Part shown: positions 18,598 to 27,559 of the stretch, piece after piece | Position numbering within the stretch: the stretch's first letter is position 1 | Layout: every line of letters starts with the position of its first letter | NCBI RefSeq assembly: GCF_902506065.1 | Contig: NZ_LR732912.1 | Location: 1,875,983 to 1,939,982 of the forward strand | DNA from: Arthrobacter sp. 9V | GTDB lineage: Bacteria > Actinomycetota > Actinomycetes > Actinomycetales > Micrococcaceae | Direction of reading: 5' to 3' | DNA: 64,000 nt | Translations under genes and position numbers: made by a program | The notes under the pieces: generated by a model | The model's database searches: none | Told to the model about the DNA's origin: nothing | What the model saw: only the letters and a program-made list of their open reading frames with translations

Positions 18598-19197
18598 TCA
18601 GCCGGGCGGATCGGTCACCGTGACGCGCACGGCGCAGGCGTCGGCAGCGGCCTTGGCCAGCACTGCGGTTTTTGGAGCTTGAACGTCCAGGAAAGCCAAA
18701 CGTGTTCGCCCGGACAAGGCCCTAAGCAACGGTTGGGCGAGAACCTGCTCCACCAGTACGCGGTCGCCTCCCGGAACGATGTACTCAATGCGGTGGTCGT
18801 TAAAGATCCGTGCAGCGTGTTCTGCTGTGGCCTTGGCTTCAAGGAATCGATTGCCGCTCTTTGAGGAGAGGATCGTGGCCCCGCTGGCAGCGGCTATGGC
18901 GTATCCGCCCTTGCGGACCAGCAGCAGGCCAAGTCCTCGTTCCTGGTTTGAAAGTGAAGCCAAACGGTCAACTTCGTTTGCTCCCCGGCCCGGACGTCCA
19001 TCGGCAGGCCACGGGGCTTTGAGGCGTGCAATCGCTCCGTCGGCTGCCCGCAACAGCACCCCGTCGTCGTCGAGGTCTTCATCAACCGGACCATGGCTGG
19101 CTGCGAACCGTTCCACCCAACCCTGCAACCTGGCTGCGGGCACCAATGCCACACGGCTGCCGGGACTCTGATGAGCGGCAGATGCTCGGCGATCCAC
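18598..19197 (-). CDS. VLRF1-like protein (acVLRF1 family, possibly lacking the catalytic segment)
   Basis: 199 aa. The N-terminus (VALVPAARLQGWVERFAASHG), LLVRKGGYAIAA, a Ser-Lys-Ser-Gly-Asn-Arg motif, GGDRVLVEQVLAQPLL and the end (VLAKAAADACAVRVTVTDPP) look like actinobacterial VLRF1 proteins, which are related to the eRF1-like release domain of eukaryotic Vms1/ANKZF1 and are annotated as peptidyl-tRNA hydrolases. I do not find the usual Gln-rich, Arg-rich segment (QQRFARRR-like) that should follow the SGNR motif; the chain goes directly to a helix (FLEAKATAEHAARIF). GTG start at 19197 with AAAGGAG upstream. Family call from memory of motifs, not a search. Confidence 0.5.
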   Translation of the reverse strand: MDRRASAAHQSPGSRVALVPAARLQGWVERFAASHGPVDEDLDDDGVLLRAADGAIARLKAPWPADGRPGRGANEVDRLASLSNQERGLGLLLVRKGGYAIAAASGATILSSKSGNRFLEAKATAEHAARIFNDHRIEYIVPGGDRVLVEQVLAQPLLRALSGRTRLAFLDVQAPKTAVLAKAAADACAVRVTVTDPPG

Positions 19198-19226
19198 GTC
19201 GATGTCTCCTTTGCTGGAACTATGAG

Positions 19227-19232
19227 TAGCCT
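19227..19232 (+). promoter_or_regulatory. Putative -10 (TAGCCT) of leaderless rarA
   Basis: The hexamer ends 6 nt before the GTG start of rarA, placing the predicted +1 on the G. No ribosome binding site lies between. It shares a 41-bp divergent intergenic region with the VLRF1-like gene. Confidence 0.4.
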
Positions 19233-19238
19233 ATCCAT

Positions 19239-20735
19239 GTGGAAGATCTCTTTGGTGCCGGTGCAGTTGACGACGATGAGTCCGGCGATCTGCCTGCCTC
19301 CGGGGGAACCTCCGATGCCCACTGGATGGCTTCCCAGCGGAGTCCGCTTGCGGTAAGAATGCGTCCCCGGTCCTTGGACGAGGTGGTGGGACAGCAGCAT
19401 CTGCTGGGGCAGGGTTCGCCTTTGCGGCAGCTGGCTGCAGGTGCTGAGGCCAAGGGCCCCTCTGGCCCCAGTTCGGTGATTCTTTGGGGTCCACCCGGCA
19501 CCGGGAAGACGACGCTCGCCCATGTCATTGCGCGCGGCCCAGGACGTAAGTTCGTTGAATTGTCAGCCATTACCGCCGGTGTCAAGGACGTGCGCCGCGT
19601 CATGGATGAGGCCTTGACGGCCCGGGACCTTCACAAGAAGACCACCGTTCTTTTCCTCGATGAGATCCATCGTTTCAACAAGGCCCAGCAGGATGCCCTG
19701 CTCCCTGGGGTGGAGAACCGTTGGGTGGTGCTGGTGGCCGCCACCACTGAAAACCCATCCTTCTCCGTGGTGTCGCCTCTCTTATCCCGCTCGCTCCTGC
19801 TCACCCTGAAGCCGCTCACCGATGAGGACATTTCCGGTCTCCTCCAGCGTGCTGTGGCTGACGCCAGGGGCCTTGCCGGCCGCGTGGAGCTAAGCGCTGA
19901 GGCGTTGGACCATCTGGTCAGGCTGTCCGGAGGAGACGCCCGCAGGGCGCTGACCGCACTGGAAGCCGCTGCAGGCGTCGCATTCGGTGACTCCGCTGCG
20001 GTCCACAGTGCTGAGGCCGGAACCATGGGGCAAGAGGAAGATGGTGAAGCCGACGACGGCGAACCCGGACTTGCGAACGACGGCCTTCCCGACGCCCCTG
20101 TGGTGGTGGAGCTCCGCCATACTGAACGCGCGTTGGATGCTGCGGCGGTCCGCTACGACCGCGCCGGTGACCAGCACTACGACGTCGCCAGCGCGTTCAT
20201 CAAGTCCATCCGGGGCTCGGACGTGGACGCTGCGCTGCATTATTTGGCACGCATGCTTGAGGCTGGTGAGGACCCCAGGTTCGTTGCGCGGAGGATCGTG
20301 ATCTCGGCCGCGGAGGATATTGGCATGGCCGATCCCACTGCTTTGCAGACCGCAGTGGCAGCCGCGCAGGCAGTGCAGTTGATCGGCATGCCGGAGGGGC
20401 GGATCGTACTGGCCGAAGCGGTGGTCCACTTGGCCACCGCGCCCAAGTCCAATGCCGCGTATATGGGGTTGAATAAAGCCGTGGCAGATGTTCGTGCCGG
20501 CTTTGGAGGGGGTATTCCCATGCACCTTCGTGACGCCCACTACCCGGGAGCAAAGCAACTGGGCCATGGGAAGAGCTATAAGTACGCCCATGATGAACCG
20601 CACGGTGTGGCAACCCAGCAGTATCCGCCGGATGACTTGGTGGGAAAGGACTATTACCAGCCCACCAATAACGGAGCTGAACGCGATATTGCCGCCAGAT
20701 TGGAACGGCTTCGCAAGATTGTGCGTGGAGAGTAG
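19239..20735 (+). CDS. rarA: RarA/MgsA-type replication-associated recombination ATPase
   Basis: 498 aa. AAA+ clamp-loader-like protein acting at stalled replication forks. Seen: Walker A GPPGTGKT at residues 84-91, Walker [16 protein letters not shown], sensor 1 [18 protein letters not shown] lid, and C-terminal tetramerisation domain ([46 protein letters not shown]). An acidic insertion of about 25 residues ([12 protein letters not shown]) lies between lid and tetramerisation domain. The first 30 residues are acidic, reminiscent of the ubiquitin-binding-free bacterial N-terminus. GTG 19239 is the only in-frame start after the stop. Confidence 0.94.
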   Translation: MEDLFGAGAVDDDESGDLPASGGTSDAHWMASQRSPLAVRMRPRSLDEVVGQQHLLGQGSPLRQLAAGAEAKGPSGPSSVILWGPPGTGKTTLAHVIARGPGRKFVELSAITAGVKDVRRVMDEALTARDLHKKTTVLFLDEIHRFNKAQQDALLPGVENRWVVLVAATTENPSFSVVSPLLSRSLLLTLKPLTDEDISGLLQRAVADARGLAGRVELSAEALDHLVRLSGGDARRALTALEAAAGVAFGDSAAVHSAEAGTMGQEEDGEADDGEPGLANDGLPDAPVVVELRHTERALDAAAVRYDRAGDQHYDVASAFIKSIRGSDVDAALHYLARMLEAGEDPRFVARRIVISAAEDIGMADPTALQTAVAAAQAVQLIGMPEGRIVLAEAVVHLATAPKSNAAYMGLNKAVADVRAGFGGGIPMHLRDAHYPGAKQLGHGKSYKYAHDEPHGVATQQYPPDDLVGKDYYQPTNNGAERDIAARLERLRKIVRGE

Positions 20736-20938
20736 AACCCCTTCTCGCCCGCTCCGGATGGCAGCCATGCCCATGGTAGGATTGATCCTTGTCTGGCATG
20801 GCCCGACGCACAATCCCACTGAAGATTCCTTCAATAGTGCTGTGCGCCCGGGCTAGTAGCAAGAGGTAGCGGTTGGCCGATGCTCTCCCTGATGGAGGCC
20901 AGTAACACTGACACACCGCAGTAATTGGAAGGACACAA

Positions 20939-21559
20939 GTGGCTAACAACACTCGTGCTCGCCGTACCGCACGCCTTTCGCGTGCACTCGGCATTGCTCT
21001 GACCCCCAAGGCCGCCAAGTACATGGAGCGCCGTCCGTACGGCCCCGGCGAGCATGGCCGTGCCCGCAAGAAGCAGGACTCCGACTACGCCGTACGTCTG
21101 CGCGAAAAGCAGCGTCTGCGCGCCCAGTACGGCATCCGCGAAGCCCAGATGACCCGTGCCTTCGAAGAAGCACGCCGCACCAAGGGCCTCACCGGTGAAA
21201 ACCTGGTTGAGCTCCTCGAAATGCGTCTGGACGCCCTCGTGCTCCGTGCAGGCTTCGCCCGCACCATTGCACAGGCCCGCCAGCTGGTTGTGCACCGCCA
21301 CATCATGGTTGACGGCATCCGCGTGGACCGCCCGTCCTTCCGCGTTGGCGAAGGCCAGCTCATCCACGTTCACAGCCGCTCCGAGGTTATGCCCCCGTTC
21401 CAGGTGGCAGCCGCTGGTGCACACGTGCTGAACAACGTGCCGGCATACCTGGACGTCAAGATTGACGCCCTCCAGGCCCGCCTGGTTCGTCGCCCGAAGC
21501 GCTCCGAGGTCCCCGTGATCTGCGAAGAGCAGCTCGTCGTCGAATTCTACGCTCGCTAA
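20939..21559 (+). CDS. rpsD: 30S ribosomal protein uS4, zinc-free type
   Basis: 206 aa. Primary 16S rRNA-binding protein. The N-terminus (MANNTRARRTARLSRALG) has none of the four zinc-binding cysteines of the C+ form. S4 RNA-binding domain at EMRLDALVLRAGFARTIAQARQLV. GTG start with GGAAGGA upstream. It stands alone rather than in the rpsM-rpsK-rpoA operon, flanked by its own 200-bp leader region (20736-20938), where I could not define a promoter with confidence. Confidence 0.97.
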   Translation: MANNTRARRTARLSRALGIALTPKAAKYMERRPYGPGEHGRARKKQDSDYAVRLREKQRLRAQYGIREAQMTRAFEEARRTKGLTGENLVELLEMRLDALVLRAGFARTIAQARQLVVHRHIMVDGIRVDRPSFRVGEGQLIHVHSRSEVMPPFQVAAAGAHVLNNVPAYLDVKIDALQARLVRRPKRSEVPVICEEQLVVEFYAR

Positions 21560-21576
21560 ATTTCAGCAGCGCATAC

Positions 21577-21612
21577 AAAGAAGCCCGTGGCACACGCCGC
21601 GGGCTTCTTTGT
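21577..21612 (+). terminator. Terminator after rpsD
   Basis: AAAGAAGCCCGTGGC-ACAC-GCCGCGGGCTTCTTT, 15 bp with one G-T pair, with A-rich 5' and T-rich 3' ends. Confidence 0.9.
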
Positions 21613-21718
21613 CTGTAAGGTACCGGGCCAATATAGGTAAGGTACTGGGGGAGGCCTTGCCCAAAGCCGGGGAACCGGCCGGGTTGAGGCAGCGAAACGA
21701 TCCAAGGAGAAGAGTTCT

Positions 21719-22093
21719 ATGTCTGGTGGCGACATCGCCGGCCTCATCGCAGCAGGAGTTTTTGCGCTCCTCGTCCTGCTTTTGGCCGTGCCCATTTTGA
21801 AGCTGGGCGGCGTTTTTGATGAAGTGCGGACCTCCATCCGTTCCATCAGCGACGGCGCCACGCCCCTGATGGATGAAGTTACTGCAACAGTCACCACCAC
21901 CAACCAGCAGCTGAAGAAGGTTGACGGCATCGCCTCCAACGTCTCCGACGCCTCGGCCAACATCTCCGCGCTGTCCTCGCTTGTTGCAGCCACGGTGGGC
22001 TCGCCGTTGATCAAGGTGGCCGCCTTCAGCTACGGCGTCCGCTCGGCGTTCGCCGGCCGCCGTACACCGTCCTCCGGCCGACGCAGCCGCTGA
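21719..22093 (+). CDS. DUF948 domain-containing membrane protein
   Basis: 124 aa. One N-terminal membrane helix (about residues 6-27, IAGLIAAGVFALLVLLLAVPIL), then an amphipathic helical stretch (DEVRTSIRSISDGATPLMDE, ASNVSDASANISALSSLV) typical of DUF948 proteins, and a basic, Gly/Arg/Ser tail. Function unknown. ATG with AAGGAGAAG 7 nt upstream. It sits between rpsD and alaS with the next small gene, a conserved micrococcal arrangement as far as I recall. Confidence 0.8.
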   Translation: MSGGDIAGLIAAGVFALLVLLLAVPILKLGGVFDEVRTSIRSISDGATPLMDEVTATVTTTNQQLKKVDGIASNVSDASANISALSSLVAATVGSPLIKVAAFSYGVRSAFAGRRTPSSGRRSR

Positions 22094-22157
22094 CCCAACC
22101 AGCCGCTGAACCAGCCGGATGGTGAACTACCCGGCTGCTGACATACAGGGAGACCTC

Positions 22158-22388
22158 ATGAAACGAATTGTGTGGATGGGCATCGGCGTCGCCATCGGCG
22201 TCATTGCATTCCGTAAAATCACCGAAGCCCAGGCCAGTCTTGGACCGGAAGGTCTGAATCGGGCCGTGGGCAGGATGGCAGATGGCCTGTTCGACTTTGC
22301 CGATGCCGTGCGTACAGGAACACATCAGCGCGAAGAGGAATTGCGGGCAGCGTTGGGTATCGAGGACGCCGTAGCCTCGCGCCGCTAG
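22158..22388 (+). CDS. Small DUF6167-like protein
   Basis: 76 aa from ATG 22158 (CAGGGAGA 7 nt upstream). A short hydrophobic N-terminal segment (IVWMGIGVAIGVIAF), then a helical region with GPEGLNRAVGRMADGLFDFADAV and an acidic-basic end. This matches the small proteins found just upstream of alaS in many actinobacteria. Role unknown; likely membrane-associated. 64 nt downstream of the DUF948 gene, so probably co-transcribed. Confidence 0.75.
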   Translation: MKRIVWMGIGVAIGVIAFRKITEAQASLGPEGLNRAVGRMADGLFDFADAVRTGTHQREEELRAALGIEDAVASRR

Positions 22389-22503
22389 CGGCTGCGGTTC
22401 GCCCCCGCGCCCTCAACAGGGCAGAATGGAAAGCTGCGGAACGGCACCAGCCGGTACCGCGCACATCGTGTGCAGTGAATTGAGAAGGGTAAGTAATCAG
22501 CTA

Positions 22504-25182
22504 ATGAAGTCGCAGGAGATCACCAAGCGCTGGGTGGACTTTTTTGTCAACAAGGGCCACACCGCCGTTCCCTCCGCGTCGCTCGTTTCCAGCGACCCGT
22601 CCCTCCTCTTCACTGTGGCTGGAATGGTGCCTTTCATTCCTTACCTGACTGCGCGCGAAGAGCCTCCCTACAGCCGTGCCACGAGCGTCCAGAAGTGCAT
22701 TCGCACCGGGGACATTGAAGAAGTGGGCAAGACTGCCCGCCACGGCACGTTCTTCCAGATGTGCGGCAACTTTTCCTTTGGAGATTACTTCAAGGAAGAC
22801 GCCATCAAGTTTGCTTTCGAGCTGCTCACTACCAGCGTTGACGACGGCGGGTACGGACTTCCGGCCGATCGCCTCTGGGTGACGGTCTACGAAGAGGACG
22901 ACGAAGCCAAGGAGCTGTGGCTCAAGAACACCGCAATTCCCGCTGAGCGAATCCAGCGCATGGGCAAGGCTGATAACTACTGGTCCACCGGCCAGCCCGG
23001 CCCCGCGGGTCCCTGCTCGGAGATCTACTACGATCGCGGTCCTGCCTACGGCATTGAAGGCGGCCCCTTGGCCGACGAAACGCGCTACATCGAGATCTGG
23101 AACCTCGTGTTCATGCAGTACCAGATCGAGAACGTTCGCTCCAAGGTGGACTTTGACATCGTGGGTGAACTTCCGCAGAAGAACATCGACACCGGCCTGG
23201 GCATGGAACGTCTTGCGATGATCCTCCAGGGTGTTGAAAACATGTACGAGACCGATCAGGTCCGTCCTGTGATCGACAAAGCCGCTGAACTGTCCGGCCG
23301 CGAGTACACCTCGGCTGAATCCCCGGAAGATCCGCACCATACCGACGATGTCCGGATGCGTGTTGTTGGTGACCACATTCGTTCCGCTTTGATGCTCATC
23401 GCCGATGGCGTTGCACCGTCCAATGAAGGCCGCGGCTACGTGCTGCGCCGCCTGATCCGACGCGCTGTTCGCGCCATGCGCCTGCTCGGCGTCGAAAAAG
23501 CCTGCTTGCCGGACCTTCTTCCGGCCTCCCGCGACGCCATGAAGGGTGTCTACCCGGTGGTGGAGACCGACTTCGCCCGGATCAGCCGTATTGCCTACGC
23601 CGAAGAAAAGGCGTTCCTGCGCACCATTGCGTCCGGTACTGCCCGTCTGGAAGATGCAGTAGCCGAGTCCAAGGCTGCCGGCGTTCCCCTTTCCGGCGCC
23701 GACGCCTTTGCCCTGCACGACACCTACGGCTTCCCGATCGACCTGACCTTGGAAATGGCCGAAGAAGCCGGCCTCAAGGTGGACGAAGCAGGCTTCCGGG
23801 CTCTCATGCTCGAGCAGCGCCAGCGCGCCCAGGCCGATGCCAAGGGCAAGAAGGGCGGCCACGCCGACCTCAGCGCCTACCAAGAGCTTCTGGGCAAGGG
23901 CGAAACCGTCTTCACCGGTTACGACGAACTTGAAGGCGAAGCAAAGGTCCGGGGCATCGTCAGCGGCGGCCGACCGGTGGCGCACGCGTCCACCGGCGAC
24001 GAAATCGAGCTGGTCCTCAACGAAACCCCGTTCTACGCAGAAGCCGGCGGACAGTCTGCCGACACGGGCATCATCACCGGCGACGGCTTCGTCGTGGAGG
24101 TTCTGGACGTACAGCGACCCATCAAGGGCCTCAGCGTTCATAAGGCGATTGTCCGTGAAGGTGAGATCGGAACCGAAGCTTTGGTACGCGCCGCCGTCGA
24201 CCGGGAGCGCCGTCACGCCGCAGAGCAGGCCCACACCGGCACGCACATTGTGCATGCCGCGTTGCACCAAATTCTGGGCCCGGAAGCTACACAGCGGGGT
24301 TCGTACAACAAGGCCGGATACCTTCGCTTCGACTTTGCCTGGGGCGAAGGCCTCAGCACCGCTACACGCTCCGAAATCGAAGAAGTCTCCAACATCGCCA
24401 TCCGGAACAACTTCCGGGTAGACACCAAGGTGATGGGGCTCGCTGAGGCCAAGGCGTTGGGCGCCATGGCTCTCTTCGGCGAAAACTACGGCAGTGAAGT
24501 GCGTGTGGTGGAGATCGACGGCGAGTGGTCCCGTGAGTTGTGCGGTGGCACCCACGTAGCCAACACGTCACTCATTGGCAGCCTCTCCTTGTTGGGCGAA
24601 CAGTCTGTTGGCTCCGGAAACCGTCGTGTTGAGGCCTTTGTTGGCTTGGACGCATTCCGTCACTTGGCTGCCGAGAGGGCCCTGGTTTCCGAGCTCACGG
24701 ATCTCTTGAAGGTTCCGTCCGGTCAGCTTGCCGACCGCATCTCCAGCACCCTGAACAAGCTCAAGGCCACGGAGAAGGAACTGGACCGCCTCCGCAAAGA
24801 GCAGCTCGCAGCAGCGGCCGCCAACCTGGTGGGTACCGCCAAGGATGCTGCCGGTGTTCGGGTTGTAGCCCACGACGCCGGCCAGGTGGGTGGAGCTGAT
24901 GATTTGCGCAACCTTGCCCTCGATCTCCGCAATCGTCTGGGTTCGGAACCCTCCACCGTGGCTGTTGCTGGTGTCAGCAATGACCGTCCCGTCATTTTGA
25001 TCGCCACCAACGAGGCTGCCCGTGAAGCAGGGGTAAAGGCCGGAGTGTTGGTGCGTCTGGCTGCGGGAATCCTCGGCGGCGGCGGTGGCGGCAAGGACGA
25101 CGTCGCCCAAGGCGGCGGCACCGACGCTGGGAAGGTCTCTGAGGCCCTCACAGCGGTGGTGGATGCGATAGCCAAGCGCTGA
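22504..25182 (+). CDS. alaS: Alanyl-tRNA synthetase
   Basis: 892 aa from ATG 22504, which gives the canonical start MKSQEITKRWVDFFVNKGHT; the nearest purine run (AGAAGG) is about 16 nt away, farther than usual. Class II catalytic core (GNFSFGDYFK, STGQPGPAGPCSEIYYD), editing domain with zinc-type motifs HTGTHIVHAAL and CGGTHV, coiled segment, and DHHA1 C-Ala domain with a Gly-rich stretch. First gene of the alaS-ruvX-mltG-aro series. Confidence 0.96.
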   Translation: MKSQEITKRWVDFFVNKGHTAVPSASLVSSDPSLLFTVAGMVPFIPYLTAREEPPYSRATSVQKCIRTGDIEEVGKTARHGTFFQMCGNFSFGDYFKEDAIKFAFELLTTSVDDGGYGLPADRLWVTVYEEDDEAKELWLKNTAIPAERIQRMGKADNYWSTGQPGPAGPCSEIYYDRGPAYGIEGGPLADETRYIEIWNLVFMQYQIENVRSKVDFDIVGELPQKNIDTGLGMERLAMILQGVENMYETDQVRPVIDKAAELSGREYTSAESPEDPHHTDDVRMRVVGDHIRSALMLIADGVAPSNEGRGYVLRRLIRRAVRAMRLLGVEKACLPDLLPASRDAMKGVYPVVETDFARISRIAYAEEKAFLRTIASGTARLEDAVAESKAAGVPLSGADAFALHDTYGFPIDLTLEMAEEAGLKVDEAGFRALMLEQRQRAQADAKGKKGGHADLSAYQELLGKGETVFTGYDELEGEAKVRGIVSGGRPVAHASTGDEIELVLNETPFYAEAGGQSADTGIITGDGFVVEVLDVQRPIKGLSVHKAIVREGEIGTEALVRAAVDRERRHAAEQAHTGTHIVHAALHQILGPEATQRGSYNKAGYLRFDFAWGEGLSTATRSEIEEVSNIAIRNNFRVDTKVMGLAEAKALGAMALFGENYGSEVRVVEIDGEWSRELCGGTHVANTSLIGSLSLLGEQSVGSGNRRVEAFVGLDAFRHLAAERALVSELTDLLKVPSGQLADRISSTLNKLKATEKELDRLRKEQLAAAAANLVGTAKDAAGVRVVAHDAGQVGGADDLRNLALDLRNRLGSEPSTVAVAGVSNDRPVILIATNEAAREAGVKAGVLVRLAAGILGGGGGGKDDVAQGGGTDAGKVSEALTAVVDAIAKR

Positions 25183-25184
25183 CG

Positions 25185-25775
25185 GTGGATTCCAGTACTG
25201 AAAGTGACGTCTACCCCCGCGGCATCAAGCTGGGGGTAGACGTCGGTACCGTCCGGGTGGGTCTGGCCATCTGCGATCCTGACGGGATCCTGGCCACCCC
25301 GTTCAAGACGGTGGGGCGGGACAACAAGAAAAACTCCGATGTGCGGGCAGTGGTCAAGCATGCTGCCGGCTTGCCGGCCGTGCAGATTTTTGTGGGCCTA
25401 CCCCGCACCATGAAGGGCGAGGAGCGGGCATCCGCGCAAATGGCCATGGAGTATGCAGAACTGCTCACCAGCGAGCTTCTCCGCGCCGGTTTGGACATTC
25501 CCGTAAACCTTGTGGACGAGCGACTTTCAACCGTTACGGCACACCGCAACCTGCACGAAGCTGGCATGAGCAGCAAGAACCACCGTAAAGTGGTTGATCA
25601 GGTTGCCGCTGCCGGAATACTGCAGCACGCAATCGACATGCAAAAAGCCAGAGGAACGGACGTTGGCCGCCGAGTGCAGGCACCGGTGCAGTCCGAAAAA
25701 CCCAGCAGTGCCCCAACGCTGCGGGCTGCCTCCGGCAGTGAATCCGATTCTTCTAAGAGGGGACTGCAATTGTGA
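25185..25775 (+). CDS. ruvX: RuvX/YqgF, putative Holliday-junction resolvase or pre-16S rRNA nuclease
   Basis: 196 aa. RNase H-like fold: GVDVGTVRVGLAICD with the first catalytic Asp, FVGLPRTMKGEE, VDERLSTVTAHR, and DQVAAAGILQHAID. A C-terminal extension of about 40 residues is low complexity. In E. coli this family processes 16S rRNA 5' ends; a recombination role was proposed earlier. GTG start 2 nt after the alaS stop. Confidence 0.92.
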   Translation: MDSSTESDVYPRGIKLGVDVGTVRVGLAICDPDGILATPFKTVGRDNKKNSDVRAVVKHAAGLPAVQIFVGLPRTMKGEERASAQMAMEYAELLTSELLRAGLDIPVNLVDERLSTVTAHRNLHEAGMSSKNHRKVVDQVAAAGILQHAIDMQKARGTDVGRRVQAPVQSEKPSSAPTLRAASGSESDSSKRGLQL

Positions 25776-27559
25776 GCCCGGTCAACAACGACCCCTCCAG
25801 CGGTACCGCCGGCGGCGGTATGCCGCTCACCCGCAAAGAACTGCGGGCGCGTGAACGATTCCTCGCCACGCAGAACCACAATGTGGTGCCCGTTCCCGAA
25901 GCGACTCCGGGGGAGGCAGCTTCCACAGAGGAGAGCGAGCCGGAATTGCCCCGACCGGTACCGGCGGCACAAGCTGCCGCCGCGCGTCCTGTACCCACGG
26001 CGCCCCCAACGCCCGTGGCACCTCCAACGCCGGTGGCACCTCCAACGCCGGCCGCACCCCCGGCATCTGCGGCGTCCTCAGCTGGCACGGCGCAACCCCC
26101 GGTGAATTTCCAGGAGGCTGATCATGCCCCGGCTCCCGCCGCTGAAGCGCATGGTGAGCCGGAGAGCCACGGTCAGGCAGCCTCTGAGCATGACGGCCAA
26201 ACCCTCGAGGGCAATGAGCACGCCACGGTTGAGCATCCTGCAATTGAACATCTGGATACGCCGGACGGTGATCTCCATGCCCATGATCTCCTTCACGGTG
26301 AGATAGAACACGATGCTGTTTCGGCGCTACATCCGGAGGTGCACGCTGGTGGCCATGAGTACGTGGAGCACCATGCGCACTACCCCTTGGATACTCATGA
26401 CGAACTCCATCATGAGGAAGTCCACCATGACGTTCTTCTTGATGACCATCCCCACGATCTGATCCCCGCTCCGGCGAGTCCGGCGTCCAAGGCGGCCGCT
26501 AAGAAGGCCCGTCGTCGTCGTCGTGTCCTGGCCCTTCTGATCACGCTGGGCGTTTTCGTTGCCGCGATCGCCATTGGTGCCCAGTTCCTGAAGCCTTTGC
26601 TGGGCATGGACAAAGTCACTGACTACCCGGGTCCGGGCACGGGATCGGTAACCATCACGGTGCCGGAGGGGTCCGGTCCCAAGGCCGTAGCCAACGACCT
26701 CGTTGCCAACCGTGTGGTGGCTGATTCTGATACCTTCGTCAAGGAGTTCCTCAACGAAGGTGGAGAGTTGTCACCCGGCTCCTTTACTTTCCGCACCGAG
26801 ATGAAGAATTCGGATGCCGTGGCGGTACTGGTGAACAAGGATGCCTCCAAGGTGATGTACTTCGCCCTGAGCGCGGGACTGCGTATCAACGAATCGCTGG
26901 AGGCTATCTCCAAGGGTTCGGGCATTCCGATGCAAGAGCTCAACACCCTGAATCAGGCACCCGGTCAGTTCGGTGTTCCGGCCAAGGCCAAGAACCTGGA
27001 AGGATTCCTTGCCCCGGGCGAGTATCGCTTCGACCTCGGGACGCCGGCCAAGGACATCATCCAGAAGTTGGTGACCACCACCCTTGATGAGCTCAAGGCC
27101 CAAGGGGTTACCGACCCCGCCAAGCAGTACGACACCGTCACCATCGCCAGTATTGTTCAGGCTGAAGGCGGCCAAGCGGACTACGGAAATGTTGCTGGAG
27201 CAATCTACAACAGGCTCAAACCGAACAACGTCGAGACCAGCGGCTTGATCCAGTCCGACGCCACGGTGACGTACGGTCTGGGTAAGAAGTCGTTCCACCT
27301 CACTGAGGAAGAAAAGGCCGATAAGTCCAACCCCTACAACACCTACGCCAACGTCGGGCTGCCGGTGGGGCCCATCGGCTCACCGGGTAAGACAGCCATT
27401 GATGCCGCAGCCAAACCCACACAGAACGAGTACCTCTACTGGGTGACCATCAACCTCGATACCAAGGAGACCAAGTTCTCCAAGACGCTGGCTGAGCACA
27501 ACACCTATGTGGAGCAGTACAACGCATGGTGCCAGGCCAATGCGGGACGGTGTGTGTGA
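25772..27559 (+). CDS. mltG: MltG, endolytic murein transglycosylase with histidine-rich N-terminal domain
   Basis: 595 aa, much longer than the roughly 340-aa E. coli protein because of about 250 extra N-terminal residues. Order: residues 1-60 polar, 70-110 Pro/Ala-rich with an 18-bp tandem repeat, 118-228 strikingly His/Glu/Asp-rich (24 His), basic stop-transfer run KKARRRRR, TM helix about 251-271, then the extracytoplasmic YceG domain. Catalytic Glu is about residue 465 in IVQAEGGQADYGNVAGAIYNRL-type context. It cleaves nascent glycan strands at the membrane. GTG start overlaps the ruvX stop (GTGA). Confidence 0.93.
   Translation: MSPVNNDPSSGTAGGGMPLTRKELRARERFLATQNHNVVPVPEATPGEAASTEESEPELPRPVPAAQAAAARPVPTAPPTPVAPPTPVAPPTPAAPPASAASSAGTAQPPVNFQEADHAPAPAAEAHGEPESHGQAASEHDGQTLEGNEHATVEHPAIEHLDTPDGDLHAHDLLHGEIEHDAVSALHPEVHAGGHEYVEHHAHYPLDTHDELHHEEVHHDVLLDDHPHDLIPAPASPASKAAAKKARRRRRVLALLITLGVFVAAIAIGAQFLKPLLGMDKVTDYPGPGTGSVTITVPEGSGPKAVANDLVANRVVADSDTFVKEFLNEGGELSPGSFTFRTEMKNSDAVAVLVNKDASKVMYFALSAGLRINESLEAISKGSGIPMQELNTLNQAPGQFGVPAKAKNLEGFLAPGEYRFDLGTPAKDIIQKLVTTTLDELKAQGVTDPAKQYDTVTIASIVQAEGGQADYGNVAGAIYNRLKPNNVETSGLIQSDATVTYGLGKKSFHLTEEEKADKSNPYNTYANVGLPVGPIGSPGKTAIDAAAKPTQNEYLYWVTINLDTKETKFSKTLAEHNTYVEQYNAWCQANAGRCV
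26003..26056. repeat. Three 18-bp tandem units in mltG
   Basis: Three near-identical 18-bp units encoding Pro-Pro-Thr-Pro-(Val/Ala)-Ala in the proline-rich cytoplasmic linker. Length variation between strains would be expected by slippage. Confidence 0.85.

Noticed and set aside
22501..24555. Long open frame of 684 codons on the strand opposite alaS; similar long antisense frames opposite carB (39496-41427), glpK (56235-57791), hisS (14324-15718) and metK-priA.
   Set aside because: GC-rich third positions of the real genes keep the opposite frame open. The products are compositionally odd and resemble no family, while the sense strands encode unmistakable proteins.
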